In this document: in pieces, positions 35,146 to 44,700 of the stretch
Numbering within the stretch: position 1 is the stretch's first letter
How the letters are laid out: each line of letters begins with the position of its first letter
Notes under the pieces: generated by a model
Database searches by the model: none
What the model saw: only the letters and a program-made list of their open reading frames with translations
Told to the model about the DNA's origin: nothing
Assembly: GCF_036346855.1 (NCBI RefSeq)
Contig: NZ_CP107841.1
Coordinates: 2,232,001-2,296,000 of the forward strand
Source of the DNA: Streptomyces europaeiscabiei
GTDB lineage: Bacteria; Actinomycetota; Actinomycetes; Streptomycetales; Streptomycetaceae
Length of the DNA stretch: 64,000 nt
Direction of reading: 5' to 3'
Position numbers and translations under genes: made by a program

Positions 35146-35945
35146 CCGAACGCGAACGAGCCATCACCCTCGCGACGGACAGGCTGACGACCGCAGCGGT
35201 CGAGCGGGAACCCTGCGCCCCGGTCCGCGATCTGCTGGGCACCGGCGACATCGACGCTGCCTACGAGGTCCAACGCCGTCTCACCGCCCGCCGACTGGCC
35301 GACGGGGCCGTCCGCACCGGCCGGAAGATCGGCCTGACCTCGCCGGCCGTGCAGAAGCAACTCGGCGTCGACCAGCCGGACTTCGGCGTGCTGTTCTCCG
35401 ACATGGACGTCTCCGCCCTCGCCGAAGTGCCCACCACACGGCTGCTCCAGCCGAAAGTCGAGGCGGAGATCGCCTTCCTCCTCGCCACCGACCTGGACGG
35501 GGACGATCTCGACCTGGCCGCCGTCCGCGCCGCGGTCGCCTGCGCGATGCCCGCCCTGGAGATCGTGGACAGCCGGGTCGCCGACTGGGACATCACCATC
35601 ACGGACACGGTCGCCGACAACGCCTCCAGCGGCCTGTACGTCCTCGGCGAATCCCGTCTCCCGCTCAAGGCGTTCGAGCCCCGTGAGACGACCATGCGGA
35701 TGTACGTGGACGATGTCCTCGTCTCCGAGGGCACCGGCACCGCGTGTCTCGGCGATCCCCTGAACGCCCTGCTGTGGCTGGCCCGTACGGCGCGCGCCTA
35801 CGGCGACCCCCTGCGGGCCGGCCAGGTCGTCCTCTCCGGCGCGCTCGGCCCCATGGTCAGCGTCGCCCCAGGCGTCACCGTCCTCGCGGAGATCTCCACC
35901 CTGGGCACTGTCACCGCCGCGTTCACCGACAAGGAGCCGTCATGA
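35142..35945 (+). CDS. mhpD: 2-oxopent-4-enoate hydratase (MhpD)
   Basis: This 267-residue member of the fumarylacetoacetate-hydrolase/hydratase family has [33 protein letters not shown], then [18 protein letters not shown] with the metal-binding Glu-x-Glu. [25 protein letters not shown] follows. It adds water to the 2-hydroxypentadienoate released by the C-C hydrolase. Start and stop overlap mhpB and mhpF. Confidence 0.93.
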   Translation: MTERERAITLATDRLTTAAVEREPCAPVRDLLGTGDIDAAYEVQRRLTARRLADGAVRTGRKIGLTSPAVQKQLGVDQPDFGVLFSDMDVSALAEVPTTRLLQPKVEAEIAFLLATDLDGDDLDLAAVRAAVACAMPALEIVDSRVADWDITITDTVADNASSGLYVLGESRLPLKAFEPRETTMRMYVDDVLVSEGTGTACLGDPLNALLWLARTARAYGDPLRAGQVVLSGALGPMVSVAPGVTVLAEISTLGTVTAAFTDKEPS

Positions 35946-36895
35946 CCGCCTCGAAGAAGACGAAAGTGGCCGTGATCGGTTCCGGCAACATCGGCACCGA
36001 CCTGATGATCAAGGTGCTCCGTCTCTCGGAGACACTGGAGATGGCGGCGATGGTCGGCATCGACCCGGCCTCCGACGGACTCGCCCGGGCCCGCCGACTG
36101 AAGGTGCCCACCACCCATGAAGGCGTCGACGGCCTGATCCGCATGGACGGATTCGACGAGATCGACATCGTCTTCGACGCCACCTCGGCCAAGGCCCACA
36201 TCGCCAACGCGGACCGGCTCGCCCCCTTCGGCAAACGGCTCGTCGACCTCACCCCCGCGGCTGTCGGCCCCTTCGTCGTCCCGGCGGTCAACCTCGACGA
36301 CAACCTGGACGCCGCCGACGTCAACATGGTCACCTGCGGAGGGCAGGCCACCATCCCGATCGTCCACGCCGTCGCACGTACGACCCCCGTCCCGTACGCG
36401 GAGATCGTCGCCTCCATCGCGTCGAAGTCGGCCGGGCCCGGTACCCGCGCCAACATCGACGAGTTCACCGAGACCACCTCCGCGGCGATCGAGACCGTCG
36501 GCGGTGCCAAGCGCGGCAAGGCGATCATCGTCCTCAACCCCGCCGAGCCCCCGCTGATCATGCGGGACACGGTGTTCTGCCTCATCGGCGACGCCGATCA
36601 CGACGCCATCCGCGCCTCCGTGACCGCCATGGTGGACGAGGTCGCCCAGTACGTCCCCGGCTACCGGCTCAAGCAGGACCTCCAGTTCACGCCCGTACCG
36701 GCCGACGAACCGGTCCACACCCTCCTGCCCGCCGAAGCGCCGCGGGTGACGACCAAGGTCTCGGTCTTCCTGGAGGTCGAGGGCGCCGCCCACTACCTCC
36801 CCGCCTACGCGGGCAACCTCGACATCATGACCTCGGCCGCCCTGCGCACCGCCGAGCGCATCGCCCGGCACTCACGACAGGGGGCATCCGCATGA
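35942..36895 (+). CDS. mhpF: acetaldehyde dehydrogenase (acetylating), MhpF
   Basis: This 317-residue protein has the NAD motif [18 protein letters not shown], the nucleophilic Cys in [43 protein letters not shown], and [19 protein letters not shown]. It converts acetaldehyde plus CoA to acetyl-CoA. Its neighbour MhpE forms the channelling complex with it, and the two genes overlap by ATGA as expected for equimolar synthesis. Confidence 0.95.
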   Translation: MTASKKTKVAVIGSGNIGTDLMIKVLRLSETLEMAAMVGIDPASDGLARARRLKVPTTHEGVDGLIRMDGFDEIDIVFDATSAKAHIANADRLAPFGKRLVDLTPAAVGPFVVPAVNLDDNLDAADVNMVTCGGQATIPIVHAVARTTPVPYAEIVASIASKSAGPGTRANIDEFTETTSAAIETVGGAKRGKAIIVLNPAEPPLIMRDTVFCLIGDADHDAIRASVTAMVDEVAQYVPGYRLKQDLQFTPVPADEPVHTLLPAEAPRVTTKVSVFLEVEGAAHYLPAYAGNLDIMTSAALRTAERIARHSRQGASA

Positions 36896-37914
36896 CCACC
36901 AGCCTCTACATCCAGGACGTCACCCTGCGGGACGGCATGCACGCCGTACGGCACCGCATCGCCCCCGCCGACGTCCAGCGCATCGTCGCCGCCCTGGACA
37001 CGGCCGGCGTGGACGCCATCGAGGTCGCCCACGGCGACGGCCTGGCCGGCGGCTCCCTCAACTACGGCGCCGGCAGCCACACGGACTGGGAATGGATCGA
37101 AGCAGCCGCGTCGGTCCTCGAACGGGCCACGCTCACCACGCTCCTGCTCCCCGGCATCGGCACCATCGCCGAACTGAAGCAGGCCTACACGCTCGGAGTG
37201 CGCTCGGTCCGCATCGCCACCCACTGCACCGAGGCCGACGTCTCCGCCCAGCACATCGCCACGGCCCGCGACCTCGGCATGGACGTCTCCGGCTTCCTCA
37301 TGCTCAGCCACATGGCCCCGGCCCCGGAACTGGCCGAGCAGGCACGGCTGATGGAGTCCTACGGCGCCCACTGCGTGTACGTCACCGACTCCGGAGGCCG
37401 TCTCACCATGGGCGGTGTCCGTGAACGCGTCCGCGCCTACCGCGACGCGCTGCGGCCGGAGACCCAGATCGGCATCCACGCCCACCAGAACCTCTCCCTG
37501 GCAGTGGCCAACTCGGTCGTCGCCGTCGAGGAGGGGGTCACCAGGGTGGACGCATCCCTCGCCGGACACGGCGCGGGGGCGGGCAACTGCCCGATCGAAC
37601 CGTTCGTCGCCGTCGCCACCCTCAACGAGTGGAAGCACGGCTGCGACCTGTTCGCCCTGCAGGACGCGGCGGACGATCTCGTACGACCGCTGCAGGACCG
37701 TCCGGTCCAGGTCGACCGCGAGACGCTCACCCTGGGCTTCGCCGGCGTCTATTCCAGCTTCCTCCGGCACGCCGAGGCGGCCTCCCGGCAGTACGGCATC
37801 GACGTACGCGGCATCCTGCTGGAAGTGGGCAGGCGCGGGCTGGTCGGCGGGCAGGAGGACATGATCGTCGACATCGCGCTGGATCTGCTGCGGGCCGCTC
37901 CGGCGGTGTCCTGA
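36892..37914 (+). CDS. mhpE: 4-hydroxy-2-oxovalerate aldolase (MhpE)
   Basis: This 340-residue HMGL-type TIM-barrel aldolase has the metal/substrate motif [41 protein letters not shown], and [40 protein letters not shown] with the Mn ligands His-x-His and Asn. It splits 4-hydroxy-2-oxovalerate to pyruvate and acetaldehyde. It is the last gene of the rightward operon and is followed by a 16-bp hairpin. Confidence 0.95.
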   Translation: MTTSLYIQDVTLRDGMHAVRHRIAPADVQRIVAALDTAGVDAIEVAHGDGLAGGSLNYGAGSHTDWEWIEAAASVLERATLTTLLLPGIGTIAELKQAYTLGVRSVRIATHCTEADVSAQHIATARDLGMDVSGFLMLSHMAPAPELAEQARLMESYGAHCVYVTDSGGRLTMGGVRERVRAYRDALRPETQIGIHAHQNLSLAVANSVVAVEEGVTRVDASLAGHGAGAGNCPIEPFVAVATLNEWKHGCDLFALQDAADDLVRPLQDRPVQVDRETLTLGFAGVYSSFLRHAEAASRQYGIDVRGILLEVGRRGLVGGQEDMIVDIALDLLRAAPAVS

Positions 37915-37932
37915 CCGGCGGCTGGTCGCGGC

Positions 37933-37966
37933 GGAGGGGTGCCACCGCGTGCGGTGGCACCCCTCC
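37933..37966. terminator. bidirectional 16-bp hairpin terminator between mhpE and iclR
   Basis: GGAGGGGTGCCACCGC (37933-37948) is perfectly complementary to 37951-37966, separated by only GT. It lies between two convergent stops (37914 and 37978) and can serve both. Confidence 0.88.
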
Positions 37967-37977
37967 TGCGGTACGGG

Positions 37978-38763
37978 TCACGCGGTACGGGCCAGCCCCT
38001 TCGCCGCTGCCCGCGAGGCGGCGGCGGCGACCCGTCGGGCGTGGACGCTCAGTCGTCGTGTGTCGATCTGGCCGAGCCGACCGGCGACCGAAAGGGCCGC
38101 GACCGCTCGCCCGGCGCGGTTCAGCACCGGCACCGCCACGCAGGCCAGTCCGAGCTGGTACTCCTCGTTGTCGAAGGCGACACCGGTACGGCGAATGTCG
38201 TCCAGCTCGGCGGACAACTCGTCGGGATCGGTGATCGTGCTCGCGCTGTAGGAACGCAGAGGCTGCGCCAACACCCGCTCCGCGGCCTCGTAGTCGTAGG
38301 CGAGCAGGACCTTGCCGACCGCCGTCGCGTAGGCCGGCAGCCGGCCACCGATGCGGGACGGCACGGGCGCGGGCCGGTGACCGTAGAGCTTGGCGAGATA
38401 CACCACGTGCGGGCCGTCCAGGACCGCCAGGTGCACCGTCTCCCGGCTCGCCTCGTACAGGTCGGCCAGGTAGGGCAGCAGCATGTCGCGGATGCTCTCG
38501 GAGCCGGGCGCGTAGACGGCCTTTCCCAGATGGTGCAGGCGCTCACCGAGCCGGTAGTCGGTCCCGACGCGCTCCACCACACCGTTGCGCTCCAGCATGC
38601 CGAGGACGCGGTACGCGGTCGACTTGCTCATCTGCGCCCGTCGCGCGAGTGCGCTGACGCCGGATTCCCCGCTGGACCTGTCCCCGAGGGCGACGAGGAG
38701 GCTGATGGCCTTGTCGACGGCGGCGCGGTCGTCACGCGCGGAACCGGCGAGGGTTGCGGTCAT
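37978..38763 (-). CDS. IclR-family transcriptional regulator
   Basis: This 261-residue regulator has the N-terminal winged helix (AVDKAISLLVALGD, GVSALARRAQMSKSTAYRVL, GMLERNGVVERVGTDYRLGE). The IclR effector domain follows, with YLADLYEASRETVHLAVLDG, IGGRLPAYATAVGKVLLAYD and YQLGLACVAVPVLNRAGRAVAALSVAG. It sits at the end of the mhp operon, divergent from the XRE-cupin gene. IclR proteins often sense aromatic acids and control such clusters. A 15-bp operator-like sequence lies 27 bp upstream of its start. Confidence 0.92.
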   Translation of the reverse strand: MTATLAGSARDDRAAVDKAISLLVALGDRSSGESGVSALARRAQMSKSTAYRVLGMLERNGVVERVGTDYRLGERLHHLGKAVYAPGSESIRDMLLPYLADLYEASRETVHLAVLDGPHVVYLAKLYGHRPAPVPSRIGGRLPAYATAVGKVLLAYDYEAAERVLAQPLRSYSASTITDPDELSAELDDIRRTGVAFDNEEYQLGLACVAVPVLNRAGRAVAALSVAGRLGQIDTRRLSVHARRVAAAASRAAAKGLARTA

Positions 38764-38789
38764 GGTTGTTCACCTCGGCTTCGAGGAGT

Positions 38790-38891
38790 GGTGTCACTTT
38801 TAATGCACCATCTGCCATGCTTTACGTGACAAGGATGCGAGCCCGCCGCCCGTTCGTCAATAATGACGGCATGCATATTAAAAGTGACACC
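38790..38891. promoter_or_regulatory. mirrored 15-bp operator pair between IclR and XRE-cupin genes
   Basis: GGTGTCACTTTTAAT at 38790-38804 is exactly the reverse complement of 38877-38891. Both are flanked on the AT side by TGCA(T). One copy lies 27 bp before the iclR start; the other overlaps codons 3-7 of the XRE-cupin gene. A smaller dyad CGTCA-ATAA-TGACG (38855-38868) lies between them. The symmetry suggests that one regulator binds both sites and loops or blocks both promoters. Confidence 0.7.
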
Positions 38892-39497
38892 CTTGCCCGG
38901 GAGAACGAGCTCGTCGCCCGCAACGTGCGCCGCTTCCGGCTGGAGCGGGCGATGTCCCTGGGCGAGCTGGCCCGCCGGTCGGGTCTGTCGAAACAGACGC
39001 TCTCCAAGATCGAACAGGGCGTGGGCAATCCCACCGTGGAGACCCTGTCGCTGCTGGGGACCGCGCTGGACGTGCCCGCGCGCCGCCTGCTGACGGAGTG
39101 GGGCACTCCGGTCTACGTCCAGCGGCAGAGCGAGGGCGAGTGGTCCGAAGCGGCGAACTGGACCGAGCGCCTCCTGGACGAGACCTACGGCTCCGGCTAC
39201 GTACGCACCCTCGTCCTGCGTCTGGAACGGGGCGACCGGGACCCCGAGGCGATCCCCGCACACAGTGCCGGCACCCTGCATCACCTCTACGTGATCACTG
39301 GAAAGCTCCGCACCGGTCCGCTCAACGAATCGGTGGACGTGGCCGCCGGCGACTTCGTCCGCTTCCCCGGTGACGTACCCCATCGCCACATCTGCCTCAG
39401 TGAACGCGTCGTGGCCCACGTGGTCACCACCCTCCCTCAGGTCCGCCAGTTCGGCCCGACCGTCATGAAGGGCGGGGTGGTCCCGCCATCGGCGTGA
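38871..39497 (+). CDS. XRE-family regulator with C-terminal cupin domain
   Basis: This 208-residue protein has the helix-turn-helix VRRFRLERAMSLGELARRSG, LSKQTLSKIEQGVGNPTVETL. A cupin half follows: HSAGTLHHLYVITGKL and VDVAAGDFVRFPGDVPHRHICL. Such HTH-cupin regulators sense small molecules and often control catabolic genes. It is divergent from iclR. The start codon is chosen at 38871; the mirrored operator overlaps its first codons, which would allow tight autorepression. Confidence 0.88.
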   Translation: MHIKSDTLARENELVARNVRRFRLERAMSLGELARRSGLSKQTLSKIEQGVGNPTVETLSLLGTALDVPARRLLTEWGTPVYVQRQSEGEWSEAANWTERLLDETYGSGYVRTLVLRLERGDRDPEAIPAHSAGTLHHLYVITGKLRTGPLNESVDVAAGDFVRFPGDVPHRHICLSERVVAHVVTTLPQVRQFGPTVMKGGVVPPSA

Positions 39498-39519
39498 GGC
39501 CGAGGCCCCGCCCTCACGG

Positions 39520-40050
39520 TCACTCGCCACCGAGGCGCACCCCGAGACCGGGCGCGAGCAGGCCCGGCGCGTGCCCTGTGTACCCACGCCCAGCGGTCGG
39601 TCGAGCAGTGTTCACCGCGCCGAGAACACGCTCCCGGCACCGCTCTGCCTCCGCGATCGTCCGGGCGACATCGGTGCCGATGATTCCCTCGCCCCATTTC
39701 CGGAGCGTGCCGTTGACGAAGACGACGTCGACGTCGCTGTTCGAGCAGAAGTCGACGACGGTGCCGACCGCGTCGCCACGAGGGCGCAGGTGCAACCGCC
39801 CGGTGTCGACGGCGATGAGGTCGGCAGGCAGGCCCGCCTTGAGCATCCCGAGCCGACCGGGCATGCCGACGCTCGGCGCGCCCCCGGACGTGGCGACCCG
39901 GAGCGCGTCGAGTGTGCCGAACGGGCTGATCGCCTGCTCGCCCGAGGAGGAGTTCAGTCGGGCGAACGCGGCACTGCGCTGGAGTGTCAGCAGCGTCCGC
40001 ATCTCGGTGAAGAAGTCCAGTCCGTAGCAGACCTCGTGCCGATGGCGGGG
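39520..40050 (-). pseudogene. C-terminal fragment of an Atz/Trz-type amidohydrolase
   Basis: The minus-strand frame encodes EVCYGLDFFTEMRTLLTLQRS, cut here from a longer region. It continues with ALRVATSGGAPSVGMPGRLG, MLKAGLPADLIAVDTGRLHL and VVFVNGTLRKWGEGIIGTDV. This is the end of the metal-dependent barrel and the C-terminal beta sandwich of cytosine-deaminase-like amidohydrolases. Upstream of about 40050 the frame is lost and the metal-binding His motifs are absent. It is a decayed gene, although an ATG at 40002 could still give 160 residues. Confidence 0.6.
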
Positions 40051-40128
40051 TGGGCTCCCCGAGCGTCGGTGCCCCTTGGGCGCGGTGATCTCGTCGATGC
40101 GTCACCGTGAGCCGGTTCTGATTACCTG

Positions 40129-41322
40129 TCACGGTCGCTGCACGCGGTGTGCCAATCTGCGGCCCCAGGTCTGGCTCGGCGCTTCGATGTAACGGTAGGT
40201 CAGCACGCACAGAGGTAGCAGCACGGTGAAGAACGCCACTTCGAGCACGAGATTGTCCTGCCGCCGTCGGCTGATCGTGCTGTCGATCACGGCCAGCAGC
40301 ACGGGGTGCACCATATAGACCGAGTAGCTGGTCGCTCCCAGTCCGGTCAGCATCCGCGGTAGGCGCCGGCGGCGCGACGCCAGTCCGGCGCCGAAGGTGA
40401 GTACGGCCAGCAGGAACGCGACGATCCAGCCGCGCCGTGTGAAGTGGTCACCGTCGCCGTACCGGTACGCACTCCCCACGGCACAGGCGACCACCATGAC
40501 GGCGGTGCCAGCCGTACAGCGCCAGGTGTTCCGACCGTTCTCGGCGCGGTAGACGGCGGTGCCGAGGAACATTGCGGCGAGGATCACCAGGCCCTCCCAC
40601 AGCGGGACGGTGCCGTTGAACAGAACCAGGGCGAGCGCCTGCACGCCGCCCAACACACCCCCGAACCTCCGGAGCACGGATGACCTGGCGCTCGCACAGC
40701 AGATGGCGACCCCCATCGCGATGGAGGCGAACGCGATCAGCGGGCCGGTGCCGACCAGGCCGGACAGGGCGGAGGGCGGCAGCGCTACCCCTGCTGTCAC
40801 GCTCGCAGCGGCGAGAACGGCCAGGATGACGGCGATCGCCGCGGACTGCTGGTGGAGGCGGACCGTGAAAAGAGCGACGACCAGCAGGTAGAAGGACATC
40901 TCGTAGGAGAGCGTCCACAGGATGAGCAGGAGATTGGGTGTCCCCAGTAGCTCCTGGAGCATGGTGACGTGGGCGACGGCGACGGCGGCAGCGCTCTGCT
41001 GACCGAAGTCAGGTATCTCCGCAATGCCTGAGAGGTTGACGGCGAGGAGCACAGTGACGACAGCCGCCCACAGCGGGTACACACGGAAGATCCGTCCGAT
41101 CCAGAACGTGCGGATGCAGCCCCGGCGCTCCAGCGACGCGGGGATGATGTAGCCGCTTACCAGGAAGAACACCATGATGCCGTAGCGGCTGGTGTTGAAC
41201 TGCGGCATCAACTCCCTCCGGAAGTCCGCCATGAAGGTGTAGGACGAGTGGTCGAACACCACGACGAGTGCGGCGATGCCGCGCAACGCGTCCAGCCAGC
41301 CCAACCGCGACGAACCGGCCAT
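40129..41322 (-). CDS. acyltransferase 3 family membrane protein
   Basis: This 397-residue protein starts at ATG 41322, preceded by GAAAGG. The family marks are RLGWLDALRGIAALVVVFDH (with the catalytic-type His), RYGIMVFFLVSGYIIPASLE, RIFRVYPLWAA and the C-terminal SYSVYMVHPVLLAVID. About ten hydrophobic helices are present. Such enzymes O-acylate surface polysaccharides, peptidoglycan or small molecules. No biosynthetic partner adjoins it. Confidence 0.9.
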   Translation of the reverse strand: MAGSSRLGWLDALRGIAALVVVFDHSSYTFMADFRRELMPQFNTSRYGIMVFFLVSGYIIPASLERRGCIRTFWIGRIFRVYPLWAAVVTVLLAVNLSGIAEIPDFGQQSAAAVAVAHVTMLQELLGTPNLLLILWTLSYEMSFYLLVVALFTVRLHQQSAAIAVILAVLAAASVTAGVALPPSALSGLVGTGPLIAFASIAMGVAICCASARSSVLRRFGGVLGGVQALALVLFNGTVPLWEGLVILAAMFLGTAVYRAENGRNTWRCTAGTAVMVVACAVGSAYRYGDGDHFTRRGWIVAFLLAVLTFGAGLASRRRRLPRMLTGLGATSYSVYMVHPVLLAVIDSTISRRRQDNLVLEVAFFTVLLPLCVLTYRYIEAPSQTWGRRLAHRVQRP

Positions 41323-41726
41323 CGCGATGACCTTTCGTAATCGCGATCTGATGGAGAGTGGGCGTGTCAGTGACGCGGGGAGGGAGGGCGGGGATTGCAT
41401 GCGCAGACAGAGTCCTCTTCGGTGAGGTGTTGGTTGGGCGTGTCGTGGGGCGGTGCCGACGTGGTCCGTATGGGGCGGGGGATCGCCGAGCCTTCGATCC
41501 TGCTGGCGCGCTTACAGGCCGCCCTACTGGCCGCCGACGACCAGCAGGGGCACCCGCGGAGCGGTCCCCCGCGCCGCTCACATCACCGAGTTCAGCGGCT
41601 GGAGCATTGTTCGGAAGTACCGTTCCGGCGGCCGAACAATGACGGGGTGCGCGAGCCGCTCGGGTGTCATAGAGGTGCACGGGTTGGCTGCCGGTCTGAT
41701 GCAGGGGCAGTTGGAGGGGTGAGGGT
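41323..41726. promoter_or_regulatory. intergenic region with a 10-bp inverted repeat upstream of the STAND gene
   Basis: No gene is supported in these 404 bp. CATTGTTCGG (41605-41614) is perfectly complementary to 41632-41641 over a 17-bp centre, 86 bp before the STAND gene start. It is a candidate operator, possibly for that protein's own HTH domain. TTGGAGGGG at 41709-41717 is the ribosome-binding site of the next gene. Confidence 0.45.
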
Positions 41727-44700
41727 GTGGCGGGTCGTCGTGAAGTGCCGGTGGATCCGGCGGCGGGTCCGGTGCAGCGGTTTGCGTTCGAGTTACGCAA
41801 GCTGCGGGCGGAGGCGGACGGGATCACCTACCGGTCGCTGGCCCAGCGGGCGGGCTACTCGGTGACCACGCTGTCGCAGGCGGCGGCCGGCGAGCAGTTG
41901 CCGACGCTGCCGGTGACCCTGGCCTATGTGGAGGCGTGCGGTGGAGACCTGGCGGAATGGGAGGCCTGGTGGAAGGAGGCGCTGGAGGAGTCCGTCGGTG
42001 ACGGCTCTCGGGACGACGACGGCTCACTCACGCCGTACCGAGGTCTTGCACGGTTCGAGACCGGGGACAGCGCACTGTTCTTCGGCCGGGAACAGCTCAC
42101 CGGCGACCTGGTCGACCTGCTGCGCAGTCGGCGGTTCGCCGCGCTCTTCGGCCCCTCCGGCAGCGGCAAGTCCTCCCTGCTGCGGGCCGGCCTGATACCC
42201 GTCCTCCGGCGGACTCAGGAGCCGGACTTGCGCCCGGCCGCGATCCGGATCCTGACACCGGGCGAACGCCCTGCCCGCAGCCACGCGTCCCTCCTCACGC
42301 CCGCGATTCCCCGCGACGGCAGCATCGGAGCGGACACGTTCGTGATCGTGGACCAGTTCGAGGAGGTCTTCACCCTCTGCCACGATGCAGCCGAGCGCGC
42401 TCACTTCATCGATCTGTTGCTGACAGCCCGGCAGCCCGAGAGCCGCCTGCGGGTGCTGTTGGCGGTGCGCGGCGACTTCTACGGCCGCTGCGCCGAGCAC
42501 CGCGACCTGGCCGACGCACTGCGCGATGCCAACCTCCTGGCCGGAGCGATGAGCCAGGCGGAACTGCGCGCCGCCGTGGTCAAGCCGGCCACGGCCGCCG
42601 GACTGACCGTGGAACGCGCCCTCACCGCCCGGCTGGTCGAGGAGGTCGCCGAGGCGCCGGGCGGGCTGCCGCTGCTGTCCCACGCGTTGCTGGAGACCTG
42701 GCGCCGCCGCCGCGGCAAGACACTGACCATGGAGGGGTACGAGGCGGCCGGACGCCTGGACGGCGCGATCGCCAAGACCGCCGAGATGGTCTACGGACGG
42801 TTCACCGAGGGCCAGGCGGCTGCCGCCCGCCGGGTGTTGCTGCGTCTGGTCGCCCCCGGTGACGGCACCCCCGACACCCGCCGTCCCGTCGAACGCGCGG
42901 AACTGCCCGGCACCGGCCGGGCTGACACCGCCCAGGTGATGGAAGCACTCGCCGGGGCGCGGCTGCTCACCCTGGACGGCGATACGGTCGAGATGGCCCA
43001 CGAGGCCCTGATCACGGCCTGGCCCCGGCTGCGCGGGTGGATCGAGGAAGACCGCGAACGCCTGCGTGTGCACCGGAATCTGACCGAAGCGGCACACGCC
43101 TGGCAGGAACTCGGCCGCGAGCAGGGCGCTTTGAGCCGGGGAAGCCGACTCGCCGCCGCCCAGGAACACTTCGGCGGCGCATCGCGCGAGGACCTGACCG
43201 ACTTGGAGCACGCCTTCCTCCACGCCAGCCGCGACCATGAGCGAAAGGGCCGTCGAAGGTACCGGCTGGTGCTCACCGCGGTCACCGCCGCCCTGTGCCT
43301 CGCCCTCGTCGCCGCCGGCCTCGCCGTGGGGCAGTGGCAGAGCGCGGCCACCGCCCAGCGCCTGGCCCAGTCCCGGCAACTGGCCGCCCAGTCCAGTGCC
43401 CTGCTGGCCTCCGAACCCGATCTCGCCTCACTGCTAGCCGTCCATGCCTACCGGACCAGCCCGACCCGCGAAGCCGCCGCAGCCCTGTATGCCGCCGCGG
43501 CGCTACCGCTGCGCAAGCGCCTGACCGGCGACACCGAACCCGTGACTTCCATCGCCCTCAGCACGGATGGCCACACCCTCGCCGCCCAGAGCGGAGACGG
43601 GAAGGTGCGGATCTGGGATCTGCCCGGAGGCCGGCTGCGGCACACGGTCACGTTCACCGGCTACGAGAGCGGCGAGGCCGCGGCGTTCAGCCCCGACGGA
43701 CGCACCCTCGCTGTCACTACCGTCCGTGGCGCCGACGTGGTGGTAGCCCTGTTGGATCCGGTCGTTGGTAGGAAACTCAGAAGCTTCACCATCCCCGACG
43801 GGTCGGTACGCGGGATGGTCTTCAGCCCTGACGGTCGTGCTGTGGCCGTCTCTTCCGCAAGTGCTGTACGGGTGTGGGACGTCGCCACCGGCCGCAAGCA
43901 GCGCAGTTTCACCAGCCTCTCGGACCCGCGGGCGGTCGCCTTCAGCCCTGATGGACGTACCGTCGCGGCGGTGAACGACGGGCGGGTGTGGGTGTGGGAG
44001 GTGGCCACCGGCCGCACCCGGTCCGCCCATGACAGTCGAAGCAAGGGCGGAGTGGTGGTTTTCAGCTCTGACGGCCGGACATACGCGGTTGGCCGCACCG
44101 ACGGTTCGGTACAACTGCGGGAGACGGCCACTGGAATCGTCCGACGCACCTTCGCGGACGGTCCCGCCGGGTTGAACGAGGTGGCCTTCGCCCCGGACGG
44201 GCAGACCCTCGCCATCCCTGGCCGTGGGGACACTGTGCGCCTGTGGGACACCGCCTCCGGCACGGCGCGGGCCACCGTGACCGCCGGTCACCACAGACGC
44301 GGGGCCATGAAAGTGGCCCTCAGCGCGGACGGCCGCACCCTGGTCACCAGCAACAACTCGGACCCCACCATCCGCGTCCACCGCCCAACTGCTGATCACC
44401 CGCAGACCACTCTGCGAGGCCATGCCGGCACATATCCCACCGACACGGCTTTCAGTGCGGACGGACGCACGGTGGCCACGGTTCACCAAGGGCCGCCCGG
44501 CCGTGGGTCGGTACGGCTCTGGGATGCCAGGACCGGCGATCGCGAAGCCGCACTGGCGCTCGACAGCGACCCGGCACTCCGAGGAAAGCAGCTGCCAGTT
44601 TGGCGCCTCGGGGCTGTGCGGTTCAGCCCGACCGGGCGCGCGCTGGCCGCCAGGGCCGTCAAGAACGGGGTGGTCGAGGTCCGGGATGTGGTCACGGGCC

